Source: JBHAEC01 sp041855385
GTDB lineage: Bacteria; Bacillota; Negativicutes; Veillonellales; Veillonellaceae
Assembly (NCBI GenBank): GCA_041855385.1
Contig: JBHAEC010000064.1
Coordinates: forward strand, 1 to 30,812
DNA length: 30,812 nucleotides
Direction of reading: 5' to 3'
Shown here: positions 23,509 to 30,812 of the stretch, one piece after another
Layout: the number at the start of each line of letters is the position of its first letter
Position numbering within the stretch: position 1 is the first letter of the stretch
Position numbers and translations under genes: made by a program
The notes under the pieces: generated by a model
What the model was told of the DNA's origin: nothing
The model's database searches: none
The model's input: the letters and a program-made list of their open reading frames with translations, nothing else

Positions 23509-23542
23509 AGGATTCGTCCCCCAATAAAAAGATTACCATATT

Positions 23543-23571
23543 AGTATACGGTATTTATCGGGTGGATGTAA
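23543..23571 (-). promoter_or_regulatory. Promoter of the TauE-like gene
   Basis: Minus strand: -35 TTACAT (23566-23571), 17-bp spacer, -10 TATACT (23543-23548), 35 bp before the start codon. It lies directly after the phoR stop codon. Confidence 0.5.
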
Positions 23572-23588
23572 ATAATAGGACAGTATTT

Positions 23589-25304
23589 TTAATCTTGCCC
23601 CTTCGGTAAAGTTATGGTAAAAGTGGATCCTTCTCCCATTTTACTGTCCACCTTGATGGTTCCGTGATGGATCTCCAAAATATGCTTCACTAAGGAAAGA
23701 CCGATTCCACTTCCTTCCCTTTTGCTATTTCGACTTTCATCTGTTTGATAAAAGCGTTCAAACACTCGAGATATTTTATCTCCGGAAATTCCTTCCCCCT
23801 GATCCGCAATGGCAATAATAGCCAAATTGTTCTTTTTATTTGCGGTAACCGTAATCTGGTTATCTTCACCACCAAATTTAATGGCATTATCCAAAAGGTT
23901 AGTAAATACCTCCTGTAGCAGCTTTTTATTGCCGTATACCATCACATCTCCAAAAATAGAAAAAGAAATATTTCGGCCGTCATGCTTCCTATCTAGACGC
24001 TTCCACGCCTCTTCAGCCAGTTGATATATAGACAGCTCCTCGAAGGGGATATCCATCTTGTTTTCTTCCACTTTCGAAAGATGCATAATACTTTCTATCA
24101 ATTCAAGCATGTGTTGCGCTGCCCCATATATATGTTTGCCTAACTCTTTCACATCGGATTTTTTTCGGTACAGCTCATTGGCCAATACTTCAGCATAACC
24201 GCTAATCGTGGTAAGAGGAGTCTTAAGCTCATGCGATACATTGGATGTAAACTCATAACGCCTTTTCTGCGCCACATAAGTTTCTGTTTCATCCATTACA
24301 ATAACTAAAATACGACCTTTTCGCTCTTCCGCTTCCATCACATTGAACATTACCTTAAAGTATCGTCCTCCGGACTCATATTGATACCATCCGGGCATTC
24401 CCTCTTCAGCAGCCCGCTTTACTTGATTAAGCCAATTTGCTTCATGGGAAAGTTCATGGAGCGATACTCCTTCTAAGGATTGATCTCGATCCATATGAAA
24501 AAACTGCTTTATTCGTTCGTTATAGGCCAACACTTTTCCATCACAATCCGCCAGCAATATCCCCTCATTTAAATCTTCCATCATAGAGCGAAGCGTATTG
24601 CGTTCCTCCTCAATGGTGCTCACCGATGCATCAATAAAAGCCTGCTGTGTGTCCAACAGTGCAATCAAGGGCCCAATTTCATCATATTCCGTAGAAAAAC
24701 CGACAATATTTTCTTTGCGATCTCCCCGTACCCACTGCTGGATTGCCTTTTCTACCGGATCAACTAAGTTCTGAGTAAGCCTTTTTGCCATGTAAAAGCA
24801 AAGGACCGTCATCCCCACAAGTAAAATGCTCATGCCCGGCACAATGGCAAAGAGCATAGAATAGATATTTTTCCCCACCTTTGCTACCCGCAAAACCGAT
24901 CCGTCATGAAGACGAAGAGCCTCGTAGTAATTAGTTTGTTGCAAAGTAGACGAATCCCGAATACTGCGTCCTTCGCCGGACTGCAATGCCTGCTTTACTT
25001 CGGGGCGCGCCAAGTGGTTCTCCATTTTAGCCGCATCTGAGTTAGAGTCAAACAGCACCTTTCCGTCCGGAGAAATCCAGGTCAGACGTAACATCCCCCC
25101 CGTGCGATTTCCAATTTGTTGCAGCACATCCTTGGACAATGGCTGTATTTCCGAATAAGCGGCTATGGTAGCCACCTCAGCTTGTAATGCCTGATGAAAA
25201 TCTTCTTCCCATGCATTATAAATGATCGAGGAAAACAGTGTTGTCACCAACAAAATACAAAGCATACCAAATCCAAAAAGACTGCGGAATAACTTGCGCC
25301 TCAT
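23589..25304 (-). CDS. phoR: Phosphate-regulon sensor histidine kinase PhoR
   Basis: Membrane sensor kinase that phosphorylates PhoB when phosphate is scarce. The 571-residue layout is: membrane helix about 12-30, extracytoplasmic domain about 31-148, membrane helix about 150-173, HAMP-like linker, PAS domain about 235-340, HisKA with phospho-acceptor His358 in NVSHELKTPL, and ATPase with N box NLLDNAIKF (469-477), DQGEGI (501-506) and GSGIGLSLVK (531-540). Its ATG abuts the phoB stop codon (TAGATG), with GGGAGGG inside the phoB end, so translation is coupled. The large extracytoplasmic domain is the Bacillus-like form; the E. coli protein lacks it. Last gene of the pst-pho operon. Confidence 0.93.
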   Translation of the reverse strand: MRRKLFRSLFGFGMLCILLVTTLFSSIIYNAWEEDFHQALQAEVATIAAYSEIQPLSKDVLQQIGNRTGGMLRLTWISPDGKVLFDSNSDAAKMENHLARPEVKQALQSGEGRSIRDSSTLQQTNYYEALRLHDGSVLRVAKVGKNIYSMLFAIVPGMSILLVGMTVLCFYMAKRLTQNLVDPVEKAIQQWVRGDRKENIVGFSTEYDEIGPLIALLDTQQAFIDASVSTIEEERNTLRSMMEDLNEGILLADCDGKVLAYNERIKQFFHMDRDQSLEGVSLHELSHEANWLNQVKRAAEEGMPGWYQYESGGRYFKVMFNVMEAEERKGRILVIVMDETETYVAQKRRYEFTSNVSHELKTPLTTISGYAEVLANELYRKKSDVKELGKHIYGAAQHMLELIESIMHLSKVEENKMDIPFEELSIYQLAEEAWKRLDRKHDGRNISFSIFGDVMVYGNKKLLQEVFTNLLDNAIKFGGEDNQITVTANKKNNLAIIAIADQGEGISGDKISRVFERFYQTDESRNSKREGSGIGLSLVKHILEIHHGTIKVDSKMGEGSTFTITLPKGQD

Positions 25305-25994
25305 CTATTTTCCCTCCCAACGGTAACCTACACCCCGTACCGTTTTAATAAAATATCCGGCCTTTTTCAGCTTATTTCTCAGTGTCATGATATGCATATC
25401 TACCGTGCGCGACTCCCCTTCATACTGAAATCCCCATACACCATTCATCAGCTGCTCCCTTGTCAGCACCATTCCTTCATGAGCAATAAGGTATAAAAGC
25501 AGGTCGAATTCCTTCAGCGTCAATTCAACAATTTCTTTTCCCAACATTACCACATGGGCTTTTTTATTTATCGTCAAGTTCCCATATTGCACAACAGGCT
25601 CAATCCCCTTTTTCGGCGAAGAACGGCGCAATACCGCTTTAATCCGAGATACCAATTCTACCACACCGAAGGGCTTTGTTATATAATCATCGGCACCTCG
25701 ATCAAGGCCCTGGACTACATCAAACTCTTCTGTTTTAGCTGTTAACATGATAACGGGGATATCTCGGTATTTCAGATTCTCTCGTAAACGACTGAGTATG
25801 GACAGTCCATCCTCTCCCTCAAGCATAATGTCAAGAAGAATTAAGTCCGGTCTTTCTGTTTCCATTTTTTGCCAAAAAGATCTTCCTTCCGCAAAAGTCT
25901 GTACATCAAAATCGTGATTACTGAGCACATAAGAAATCAGTCCTCGAATACTCTCTTCGTCCTCTACACAGAAGATGGCCTTCTTCTTTGCCAT
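25305..25994 (-). CDS. phoB: Phosphate response regulator PhoB/PhoP
   Basis: Response regulator activated by PhoR, binding Pho boxes. The 229-residue OmpR-type protein has receiver residues Glu11/Asp12, phospho-acceptor Asp55 (LILLDIMLEG), Thr85 and Lys107 (TKPFG), and a C-terminal winged helix ending in IKTVRGVGYRW. GGAGGATCAT leads into the ATG at 25994. It lies 13 bp after phoU and directly before phoR. Being in the operon it is expected to control gives positive autoregulation. Hexamers like its expected target lie upstream of pstS. Confidence 0.95.
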   Translation of the reverse strand: MAKKKAIFCVEDEESIRGLISYVLSNHDFDVQTFAEGRSFWQKMETERPDLILLDIMLEGEDGLSILSRLRENLKYRDIPVIMLTAKTEEFDVVQGLDRGADDYITKPFGVVELVSRIKAVLRRSSPKKGIEPVVQYGNLTINKKAHVVMLGKEIVELTLKEFDLLLYLIAHEGMVLTREQLMNGVWGFQYEGESRTVDMHIMTLRNKLKKAGYFIKTVRGVGYRWEGK

Positions 25995-26007
25995 ATGATC
26001 CTCCCAA

Positions 26008-26664
26008 CTACAATCCTTGTTCCTCTACAGGAACAGCAGTTATCATAAAAATTGTCCATGCGGCAACTTCCACCGCATAATCACCGATTTTTTCAAAGTA
26101 TTTTGAAATCATGAGTCCATCTACAGCAGCACCGGCTTTGAAGGAATCATTTTTCAGGCCCTTAATAAATAGTTTTTTTACCTTTAAAAAGGCCTCATCC
26201 ACCATATCATCTCTAGCAATAACATGACGAGCCAGTTTCTCATCTCGAAGCGAAAAAGCATGAACAGCATCATATGCCATAGCCTGTACCATTTTCCCCA
26301 TTTCTACAAGCTGGGAAATTTCCCCGTAGTTAATTTTCTCCTTGTTTGCGGAAATGAGATGTGCCACTGCGTCCGCTTGATCCGACAGATGCCGAATATC
26401 TCTGATCATCTTCATAAGAGATGAAATCATTCGCAAATCTGTTGCTACCGGTTGTTGGTAAAGCAATAGCAAAAGGCATCGCCGTTCGATGATGCGCTCA
26501 TATTGAGCTACTTCATTATCAATGTGTTTTACCTTAATCAATTCCTCATATGCCTTATCTTCCATCGCTCCTATACAAAGAGCCAATGCTTTATCCGCTA
26601 AAGCAGCCATATCAATGAACTCTGCCCTTACCTGTTTCAATTCTTCATCAAATCTCGTTCTCAT
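26008..26664 (-). CDS. phoU: Phosphate signalling protein PhoU
   Basis: Cytoplasmic helical-bundle protein that couples the Pst importer to PhoR and keeps the regulon off when phosphate is plentiful. I start at ATG 26664 (218 residues, the usual length), because GAGG lies 6 bases upstream and the product then begins MRTRFDEELKQVRAEFIDMA as in the family. A longer frame beginning with TTG at 26733 would run into pstB and has no good ribosome site. Two three-helix repeats carry the metal-binding-type motifs around MIRDIRHLSDQAD and YFEKIGDYAVEVA. It is 61 bp after pstB and 13 bp before phoB. Confidence 0.94.
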   Translation of the reverse strand: MRTRFDEELKQVRAEFIDMAALADKALALCIGAMEDKAYEELIKVKHIDNEVAQYERIIERRCLLLLLYQQPVATDLRMISSLMKMIRDIRHLSDQADAVAHLISANKEKINYGEISQLVEMGKMVQAMAYDAVHAFSLRDEKLARHVIARDDMVDEAFLKVKKLFIKGLKNDSFKAGAAVDGLMISKYFEKIGDYAVEVAAWTIFMITAVPVEEQGL

Positions 26665-26725
26665 TCTTCGCCTCATTTCTGCCGCACATATGCAAACTAC
26701 AGTATTCACCTTCACCGGAGATACA

Positions 26726-27487
26726 TTATCCAAAACGCCCCGTAATATATTCTTCCGTTTTCGGATGACTCGGATTGGTAAAAATTGCTTCCGTCGTATT
26801 ATATTCCATTAAATCTCCCAAAAGAAAAAACGCCGTTTTATCCGAGATGCGGCTCGCCTGTTGCATGTTATGTGTCACGATAACAATAGTATACTCCTTT
26901 TTAAGTTCCAGCACCAATTCTTCAATTTTCAATGTAGAAATAGGATCGAGAGCACTTGTCGGTTCATCCATAAGAATAACTTCCGGCTGTGTTGCTAATG
27001 TTCTGGCAATGCATAAGCGTTGTTGTTGCCCGCCTGAAAGCCCGAGAGCCGATTTTTTTAATCGATCCTTGACCTCATCCCATATAACCGCCTGTTTAAG
27101 ACTGCGTTCCACAATTTCATCAAGTTCTCCCTTTTGTGTTATCCCCTTAATACGGGGTCCGTAAGCAATATTATCATAAATACTCTTTGGGAAAGGATTC
27201 GGTTGCTGAAATACCATCCCCACCCGATGACGCAACGTTATCGCATCCATTTCTGTAAAAATATTTACTCCGTCCAGAAAAACACATCCGTCAATGCGCA
27301 CATTAGGCTCCAAATCATTCATGCGGTTCAATGTTTTTAAAAATGTAGATTTACCGCAACCCGACGGTCCAATAAGTGCTGTCACTTCTTTTTCATTGAT
27401 GTCCATGCTAATCTTTTTCAGTGCCTGAAACGCACCGTAGTATAGATCAAGATTCTCTATAGTAAATTTACTCTTTTGATCACTCAT
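26726..27487 (-). CDS. pstB: Phosphate ABC transporter ATP-binding protein PstB
   Basis: ATPase of the high-affinity phosphate importer. I start at ATG 27487 (253 residues), with AGGAG at 27496-27500; an in-frame GTG at 27511 would add eight atypical residues. Walker A GPSGCGKST (40-48), the PstB-specific Q-loop FQQPNPFP (93-100), signature LSGGQ (150-154), Walker B ILMDE (171-175) and His206. It ends in the family-typical EEYITGRFG. It is 55 bp after pstA. Confidence 0.97.
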   Translation of the reverse strand: MSDQKSKFTIENLDLYYGAFQALKKISMDINEKEVTALIGPSGCGKSTFLKTLNRMNDLEPNVRIDGCVFLDGVNIFTEMDAITLRHRVGMVFQQPNPFPKSIYDNIAYGPRIKGITQKGELDEIVERSLKQAVIWDEVKDRLKKSALGLSGGQQQRLCIARTLATQPEVILMDEPTSALDPISTLKIEELVLELKKEYTIVIVTHNMQQASRISDKTAFFLLGDLMEYNTTEAIFTNPSHPKTEEYITGRFG

Positions 27488-27542
27488 CCTATTATCTCCT
27501 GCTTTTGCCACTCTTTACTTCTATAAAATATGTCATCACAGA

Positions 27543-28457
27543 TTACCTGCCTTCTCCTACCATTTTTCGGTTCATCCGTCGACTTAAATATCTTGCCCCC
27601 AAGGTAAAAGCAAATACCAAAACCATAAGTAGGGCAGCACAAAGATTTGCTATTTGTTCCGCATTGGTTGCTAGCGCTTCCGTTCGAGATGCCCATATTT
27701 GAAGAGCCAGCGTTTCCCCCGGCCTGAAAGGATTGAAGGGATTAGTGGGAGATGTTATATCCGTGCTGTTCCAATTAATATCTGTGCTCATACCGGCGGT
27801 AAACATCAGTGCCGCAGCTTCACCAAAGGCTCGCCCTGCCGCCAAAATCACGCCTGTCACAATTTGAGGAATACAAGCAGGAAGAAGAACCATCCAAATG
27901 GTTTGCCATTTCGTAGCGCCAAGACCGAAACTACCTTTCTTATATCCGTCCGGAAGAGAGCGAAACGCATCTTCGGTTGTGGTTGCAATAATAGGCAGGC
28001 TTAAAATCGACACGGCCAAGGCTCCGGCAAACAGATTCCACTGAGCTCCGGTCATTACTATAAATACAAGATATCCGAAAAGCCCCACCACAATAGAGGG
28101 AAGTGACGACAATGTCTCTATGGACATGCGCAATATTTTTGTCGCCCTGTTTGCCTTTGCATATTCTGCCATGTAAATACCCGATACAACTCCCAGCGGT
28201 ACACTGATCAGCAAAGACAGCACCACAAGATAAATGGTATTAAAGAGCTGATTTCCTATACCTGTTTCATCAAAAGCCATGAGATCCATAGAAAATCCCA
28301 TAAATCCCTTAGTCATAATGTATATAGCAAAAGAAGCTAATAAAACGAGAAAAAAGAGAGCTATTATATAAAACAAAATGGTCATAATCTTATCCCATCG
28401 CTTTGCCCTGATACTTGCTACGGGCAATGCATCCGAAGGAAAAGTACTACCTTCCAT
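27543..28457 (-). CDS. pstA: Phosphate ABC transporter permease PstA
   Basis: One of two membrane subunits of the phosphate channel, 304 residues with six predicted helices. The EAA loop is around RSLPDGYKKGSFGLGATKWQ, followed by LPACIPQIVTGVIL and GRAFGEAAALMFTAG, all typical of PstA. The start overlaps the end of pstC by 11 bp (28447-28457), with GGGGGTG about 8 bases before the ATG, so pstC and pstA are translationally coupled. Confidence 0.97.
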   Translation of the reverse strand: MEGSTFPSDALPVASIRAKRWDKIMTILFYIIALFFLVLLASFAIYIMTKGFMGFSMDLMAFDETGIGNQLFNTIYLVVLSLLISVPLGVVSGIYMAEYAKANRATKILRMSIETLSSLPSIVVGLFGYLVFIVMTGAQWNLFAGALAVSILSLPIIATTTEDAFRSLPDGYKKGSFGLGATKWQTIWMVLLPACIPQIVTGVILAAGRAFGEAAALMFTAGMSTDINWNSTDITSPTNPFNPFRPGETLALQIWASRTEALATNAEQIANLCAALLMVLVFAFTLGARYLSRRMNRKMVGEGR

Positions 28458-29355
28458 TTATGTTCACCCCCTTCTCCGATACATAGTGAATTAGAAAAAT
28501 AAACAATAATGAAATAAGAAATAACAATAGCGCCATCGTCCATAAGGCCATATTGTATTCTCCACCTTCCATCGCACCGCCCATATCGGAAGCAATAGCC
28601 GATGTTAAATTTGTAGTCGGCGAAAGCAAAGAGGTAGGAAATGCCCTCATCTTACCGATGACCATCGCCACTGCCAAGGCTTCTCCAAAAGCTCTTGCCA
28701 AGCCGAGAATAATACCTGTAAGAATTCCGTTAACGGCAGCGGGGATAACAATTTTATAAATGACCTGCCAACGGGTAGAACCTAAACCATATGCAGCTTG
28801 ACGGTAAGTTTGAGACACACTGCGAAGTGCGTCTGCCGCTACCGAAGTAATAGTCGGAAATATCATTACTGCCAGAACGATAGCGGCGGCCAGAACAGAA
28901 AACCCTGTGGGCACATCAAAGATCTCTTTGATTTTCGGCACCACTACCGTTAACCCAACCCAGCCGTATACAACGGACGGTATCCCTACGAATATTTCCA
29001 CCGTGGGTTGTAAAACTGCCCGCCCGAATCGCGGGGATATTTCTGTCATAAAAATTGCCGCTCCCAAACTGAAAGGTGTAGAAATAAGCAGAGCTAATCC
29101 ACAAATTAAGATAGACCCGTAAATATAAACAGCTGCACCTACCTTGCCTCCACCTTCCGCCGTATCGGCAGGAGACCATTGAGAGGAAAATAAAAATTCC
29201 CATATACTGTGGTCATAAACAAAAAAAGTTGCGGAGCCTCTAAACAACAAAAATACACCGATGGCCACCGTCAATACGATCATAAACAGTCCGCCGGCTG
29301 TAATAACATATTGCCAAAAACGATCCTGCCGGATCATAGAACCATTGTTGCACAT
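28447..29355 (-). CDS. pstC: Phosphate ABC transporter permease PstC
   Basis: Second membrane subunit of the phosphate channel. I start at ATG 29355 (302 residues) because GGGAGGG (29359-29365) lies just upstream; the earlier in-frame ATG at 29373 has no ribosome site and would place GGGAGGG inside the gene. Six helices are predicted, with the EAA loop RSVSQTYRQAAYGLGSTRWQ and GLARAFGEALAVAMVIG typical of PstC. It is separated from pstS by about 120 bp holding a terminator-like hairpin, which would let pstS be made in excess. Confidence 0.96.
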   Translation of the reverse strand: MCNNGSMIRQDRFWQYVITAGGLFMIVLTVAIGVFLLFRGSATFFVYDHSIWEFLFSSQWSPADTAEGGGKVGAAVYIYGSILICGLALLISTPFSLGAAIFMTEISPRFGRAVLQPTVEIFVGIPSVVYGWVGLTVVVPKIKEIFDVPTGFSVLAAAIVLAVMIFPTITSVAADALRSVSQTYRQAAYGLGSTRWQVIYKIVIPAAVNGILTGIILGLARAFGEALAVAMVIGKMRAFPTSLLSPTTNLTSAIASDMGGAMEGGEYNMALWTMALLLFLISLLFIFLIHYVSEKGVNINGR

Positions 29356-29389
29356 AAACCCTCCCAAATTCATTTAACAAAAGCTAATA

Positions 29390-29420
29390 GAAAAGAAAAC
29401 CGGCTTTATTTCAGGCCGGC
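29390..29420 (-). terminator. Attenuating terminator between pstS and pstC
   Basis: Minus strand: CCGGC (29415-29419) pairs with GCCGG (29400-29404), followed by TTTTCTTTTCT. The short GC stem with a 10-base loop suggests partial termination, giving more pstS than pstCAB mRNA. Confidence 0.65.
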
Positions 29421-29475
29421 CTCCTTTTCACCAATGTAGCGAAACCCCATCTCGCCACACCATATAGTAAATGAA

Positions 29476-30351
29476 TTAACGAGAAACCTTCATTTTAGAG
29501 GCTACACCGTAACCTTGTGCTTCCAGTTTTTTGCCATACTCATCTGACATGATAAATTCAATAAAGGCTTTCGCAACACCGGTAGGATCTCCCTTTGTAT
29601 ACATATGCTCATATCCCCACACAGGGTATTGTCCGTTATATGTGTTCTCCAAGCTTGGCTCTACGCCATCAATCGCTACTTTAGCCACTTTATCATTGTT
29701 TAGAAGGTATGGTAATGCTACATAACCGATAGCACCTTTATTGCTCGCCACACTTTGTAATAATGTGCCGGAATCATCTGTTTCAAGAGATTTGTTTGTT
29801 GCCTCCTCTTGTCCCCCAAGAGCAAACTCTTTAAATAGTCCTCTGGTACCTGATGTAGTTGGACGACTTACCAATATAATTTCTTCATCCGGTCCTCCGA
29901 CAGCACTCCAATTCGTAATCTTTCCCGTAAAAATATCTGCCAACTGCTGTTTAGTTAGGGATTTAACCGATGCACCTACTTCCTTATTAATAACAGGAGC
30001 CATGGTTACGATTGCTACACGATGATCCTTTAGTTCCGCCGCTTTTTCTTTAGAAAGCTTTGTTTCCGCCGCCACATCGGAATTACCAATGGTTACAGTT
30101 CCGTCGGACACCTGCTTTAAACCTGTCCCGGAACCACCGCCGTTCAAAGTGATAGAAACATCAGGATGCTTTGTTTTAAAATCTTTTGCCGCATCCTTTA
30201 CCAACGGTAGCATTGCCGAAGATCCGGCCGCACTAATCGCCCCCTTTAGTACAGAGCCTTTATTATCTGCTTTTTGTCCACCTCCGCAACCGGCTGCTCC
30301 CATAACCATTAATCCTGCCAACACGAGCGTTGCAACTTTGCTAATCTTCAT
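29476..30351 (-). CDS. pstS: Phosphate-binding lipoprotein PstS
   Basis: Extracytoplasmic phosphate-binding component. The 291-residue protein has a lipoprotein signal with lipobox AAGC (Cys22). Phosphate-binding motifs are AGSSAMLPL near 42-50, the glycine-rich NGGGSGTG near 70-77, and the SRPTTSGTRG loop. It is followed by GYVALPY and WGYEHMYTKG, all typical of PstS. GAGGAG lies 8 bases before the ATG. First gene of the pst-pho operon; it is preceded by an unusual leader made largely of a perfect tandem duplication, and by Pho-box-like hexamers. Confidence 0.96.
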   Translation of the reverse strand: MKISKVATLVLAGLMVMGAAGCGGGQKADNKGSVLKGAISAAGSSAMLPLVKDAAKDFKTKHPDVSITLNGGGSGTGLKQVSDGTVTIGNSDVAAETKLSKEKAAELKDHRVAIVTMAPVINKEVGASVKSLTKQQLADIFTGKITNWSAVGGPDEEIILVSRPTTSGTRGLFKEFALGGQEEATNKSLETDDSGTLLQSVASNKGAIGYVALPYLLNNDKVAKVAIDGVEPSLENTYNGQYPVWGYEHMYTKGDPTGVAKAFIEFIMSDEYGKKLEAQGYGVASKMKVSR

Positions 30352-30400
30352 CTTAACATCTCCTCATCGACTTAAAATGTTTTGCTTTTTCTGAAAATAC

Positions 30401-30506
30401 ATTACTTCCTGCTTACTTAACATAAACATACTGTCACTTTCTCACTTTGTAATATTACTTCCTGCTTACTTAACATAAACATACTGTCACTTTCTCACTT
30501 TGTAAT
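30401..30506. repeat. Perfect 53-bp tandem duplication in the pstS leader
   Basis: The 53 bases at 30401-30453, starting ATTACTTCCTGC and ending CACTTTGTAAT, are repeated without a mismatch at 30454-30506. On the minus strand the second copy begins at about the expected transcript start, so the two copies make up most of the roughly 150-base pstS leader. Each unit contains TTACAA-N16-TATGTT, a possible weak promoter. Confidence 0.95.
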
Positions 30507-30509
30507 TTT

Positions 30510-30530
30510 AGTATAGGAACGTTATGTAAA
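30510..30530 (-). promoter_or_regulatory. Promoter core of the pst operon
   Basis: Minus strand: -10 TATACT (30510-30515) preceded by a TTTACA hexamer (30525-30530) instead of a -35 box. A missing -35 replaced by Pho boxes is normal for PhoB/PhoP-activated promoters. Confidence 0.5.
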
Positions 30531-30564
30531 TCCTGATATATAAGTTTTGTAAAGAATATGTAAA
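30525..30564 (-). promoter_or_regulatory. Pho-box-like TTTACA hexamers upstream of pstS
   Basis: TTTACA occurs on the minus strand at 30559-30564, 30548-30553 and 30525-30530. The first two are exactly 11 bp apart, the spacing of Bacillus PhoP boxes (TT-ACA repeats with 5-bp gaps); the third is 23 bp further, about two turns. They lie just upstream of TATACT, as expected for PhoB/PhoP activation. Confidence 0.6.
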
Positions 30565-30579
30565 GTTTAGAAGAAACAC

Positions 30580-30618
30580 AAAAACCCCCTCCCAAGAAAA
30601 TCTTGGGTAGGGGGTTTT
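30580..30618 (-). terminator. Terminator of the Rrf2 gene
   Basis: CCCCCTCCCAAGA (30585-30597) pairs with TCTTGGG-TA-GGGGG (30601-30614) with one bulged base. On the minus strand it is followed by TTTTTGTGTTT. It lies right after the stop codon at 30620 and insulates the pst promoter. Confidence 0.9.
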
Positions 30619-30619
30619 A

Positions 30620-30812
30620 TTACAATGCTTCACTTAACAGCGCCTTCAAGCTCGCTTCAACATCAGCTATGGTATGCCTCCTCAGCTCTTCTTCCATTTT
30701 AGACTGTATTACCTCTAAAGTATTATCCAAAACGGCATGTATGTTCCTTCCGACGGGACATGCGGGATTCGGTTTTTCGTGGAAGCGAAACAGGCTGTCC
30801 TTCTTTACTGAA
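30620..30812 (-). CDS. Rrf2-family transcriptional regulator, C-terminal part (truncated by window edge)
   Basis: An open frame enters from the right edge and ends at TAA 30620, giving 63 residues. It reads FRFHEKPNPACPVGRNIH, then an amphipathic helix VLDNTLEVIQSKMEEEL and a terminal HTIADVEASL. This matches the C-terminal part of YwnA-like Rrf2 regulators, where a single Cys in a NPxCPVG motif precedes a dimer helix and a final T-x-A-D-V segment. The winged-helix N-terminus lies outside the window. It is on the same strand as pstS but separated by a strong terminator. The assignment rests on this short piece only. Confidence 0.65.
   Translation of the reverse strand, partial: SVKKDSLFRFHEKPNPACPVGRNIHAVLDNTLEVIQSKMEEELRRHTIADVEASLKALLSEAL

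Noticed and set aside
26665..26733. PhoU start at TTG 26733, giving 241 residues
   Set aside because: The extra residues do not resemble PhoU, there is no ribosome site, and ATG 26664 has GAGG at good spacing.
30401..30506. CRISPR array
   Set aside because: The two 53-bp units are directly adjacent with no spacers and there are no cas genes.

Overview
The window looks like chromosome of an anaerobic, low-to-mid GC Bacillota. The protein style (clostridial-type formate-THF ligase, flavodiiron protein, PASTA-bearing class B PBP, archaeal-type phosphoglycerate mutase, HypAB, CobT) fits Negativicutes such as Veillonellaceae or Dialister relatives best. This is inference: no rRNA or other taxonomic marker is present. 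I see no CRISPR array, insertion sequence, prophage or integrase. Both ends cut a gene.

Layout. (1) 1-2144, plus strand: the 3' end of an ABC permease, its ATPase and a lipoprotein substrate-binding protein of the sulfonate/nitrate/taurine class, closed by a hairpin terminator. (2) 9281-2294, minus strand: a tightly spaced run cca > class B PBP > fhs > folD > hypA > hypB, joining tRNA 3'-end maturation, septal wall synthesis, one-carbon folate metabolism and nickel delivery. The FolD here lacks two conserved cyclohydrolase residues. (3) 9560-10408, plus: a zinc-ribbon/DUF805 membrane protein. (4) 13214-10513, minus: a DASS-family anion transporter and an archaeal-type phosphoglycerate mutase, divergent from a LysR regulator (13343-14245) with a clear LysR-type operator in the shared region. 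(5) 18162-14311, minus: a three-gene ABC importer of the FbpBCA/AfuABC class. (6) 18315-19280, minus: a SAM methyltransferase and a tRNA-Ser(GGA). (7) 19494-20498, plus: cobT. (8) 21836-20601, minus: flavodiiron protein FprA, facing a small TM2-domain protein (22147-22476) across a 310-bp repeat-rich promoter region. (9) 23508-22555, minus: a TauE/SafE-like membrane protein. (10) 30351-23589, minus: a complete phosphate operon pstS-pstC-pstA-pstB-phoU-phoB-phoR with Pho-box-like hexamers upstream and a perfect 53-bp tandem duplication in the pstS leader. (11) 30812-30620, minus: the C-terminal end of an Rrf2-family regulator.

Five convergent gene pairs are separated by compact hairpins whose flanks allow termination in both directions. 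Most promoters proposed here have good -10 boxes and recognisable -35 boxes. No wholly new multi-gene system is visible. The best leads are the FolD variant, the pstS leader duplication, the Thr-for-Ser substitution in the phosphoglycerate mutase, the importer lacking FbpA iron ligands, and the repeat-rich fprA/TM2 promoter region.
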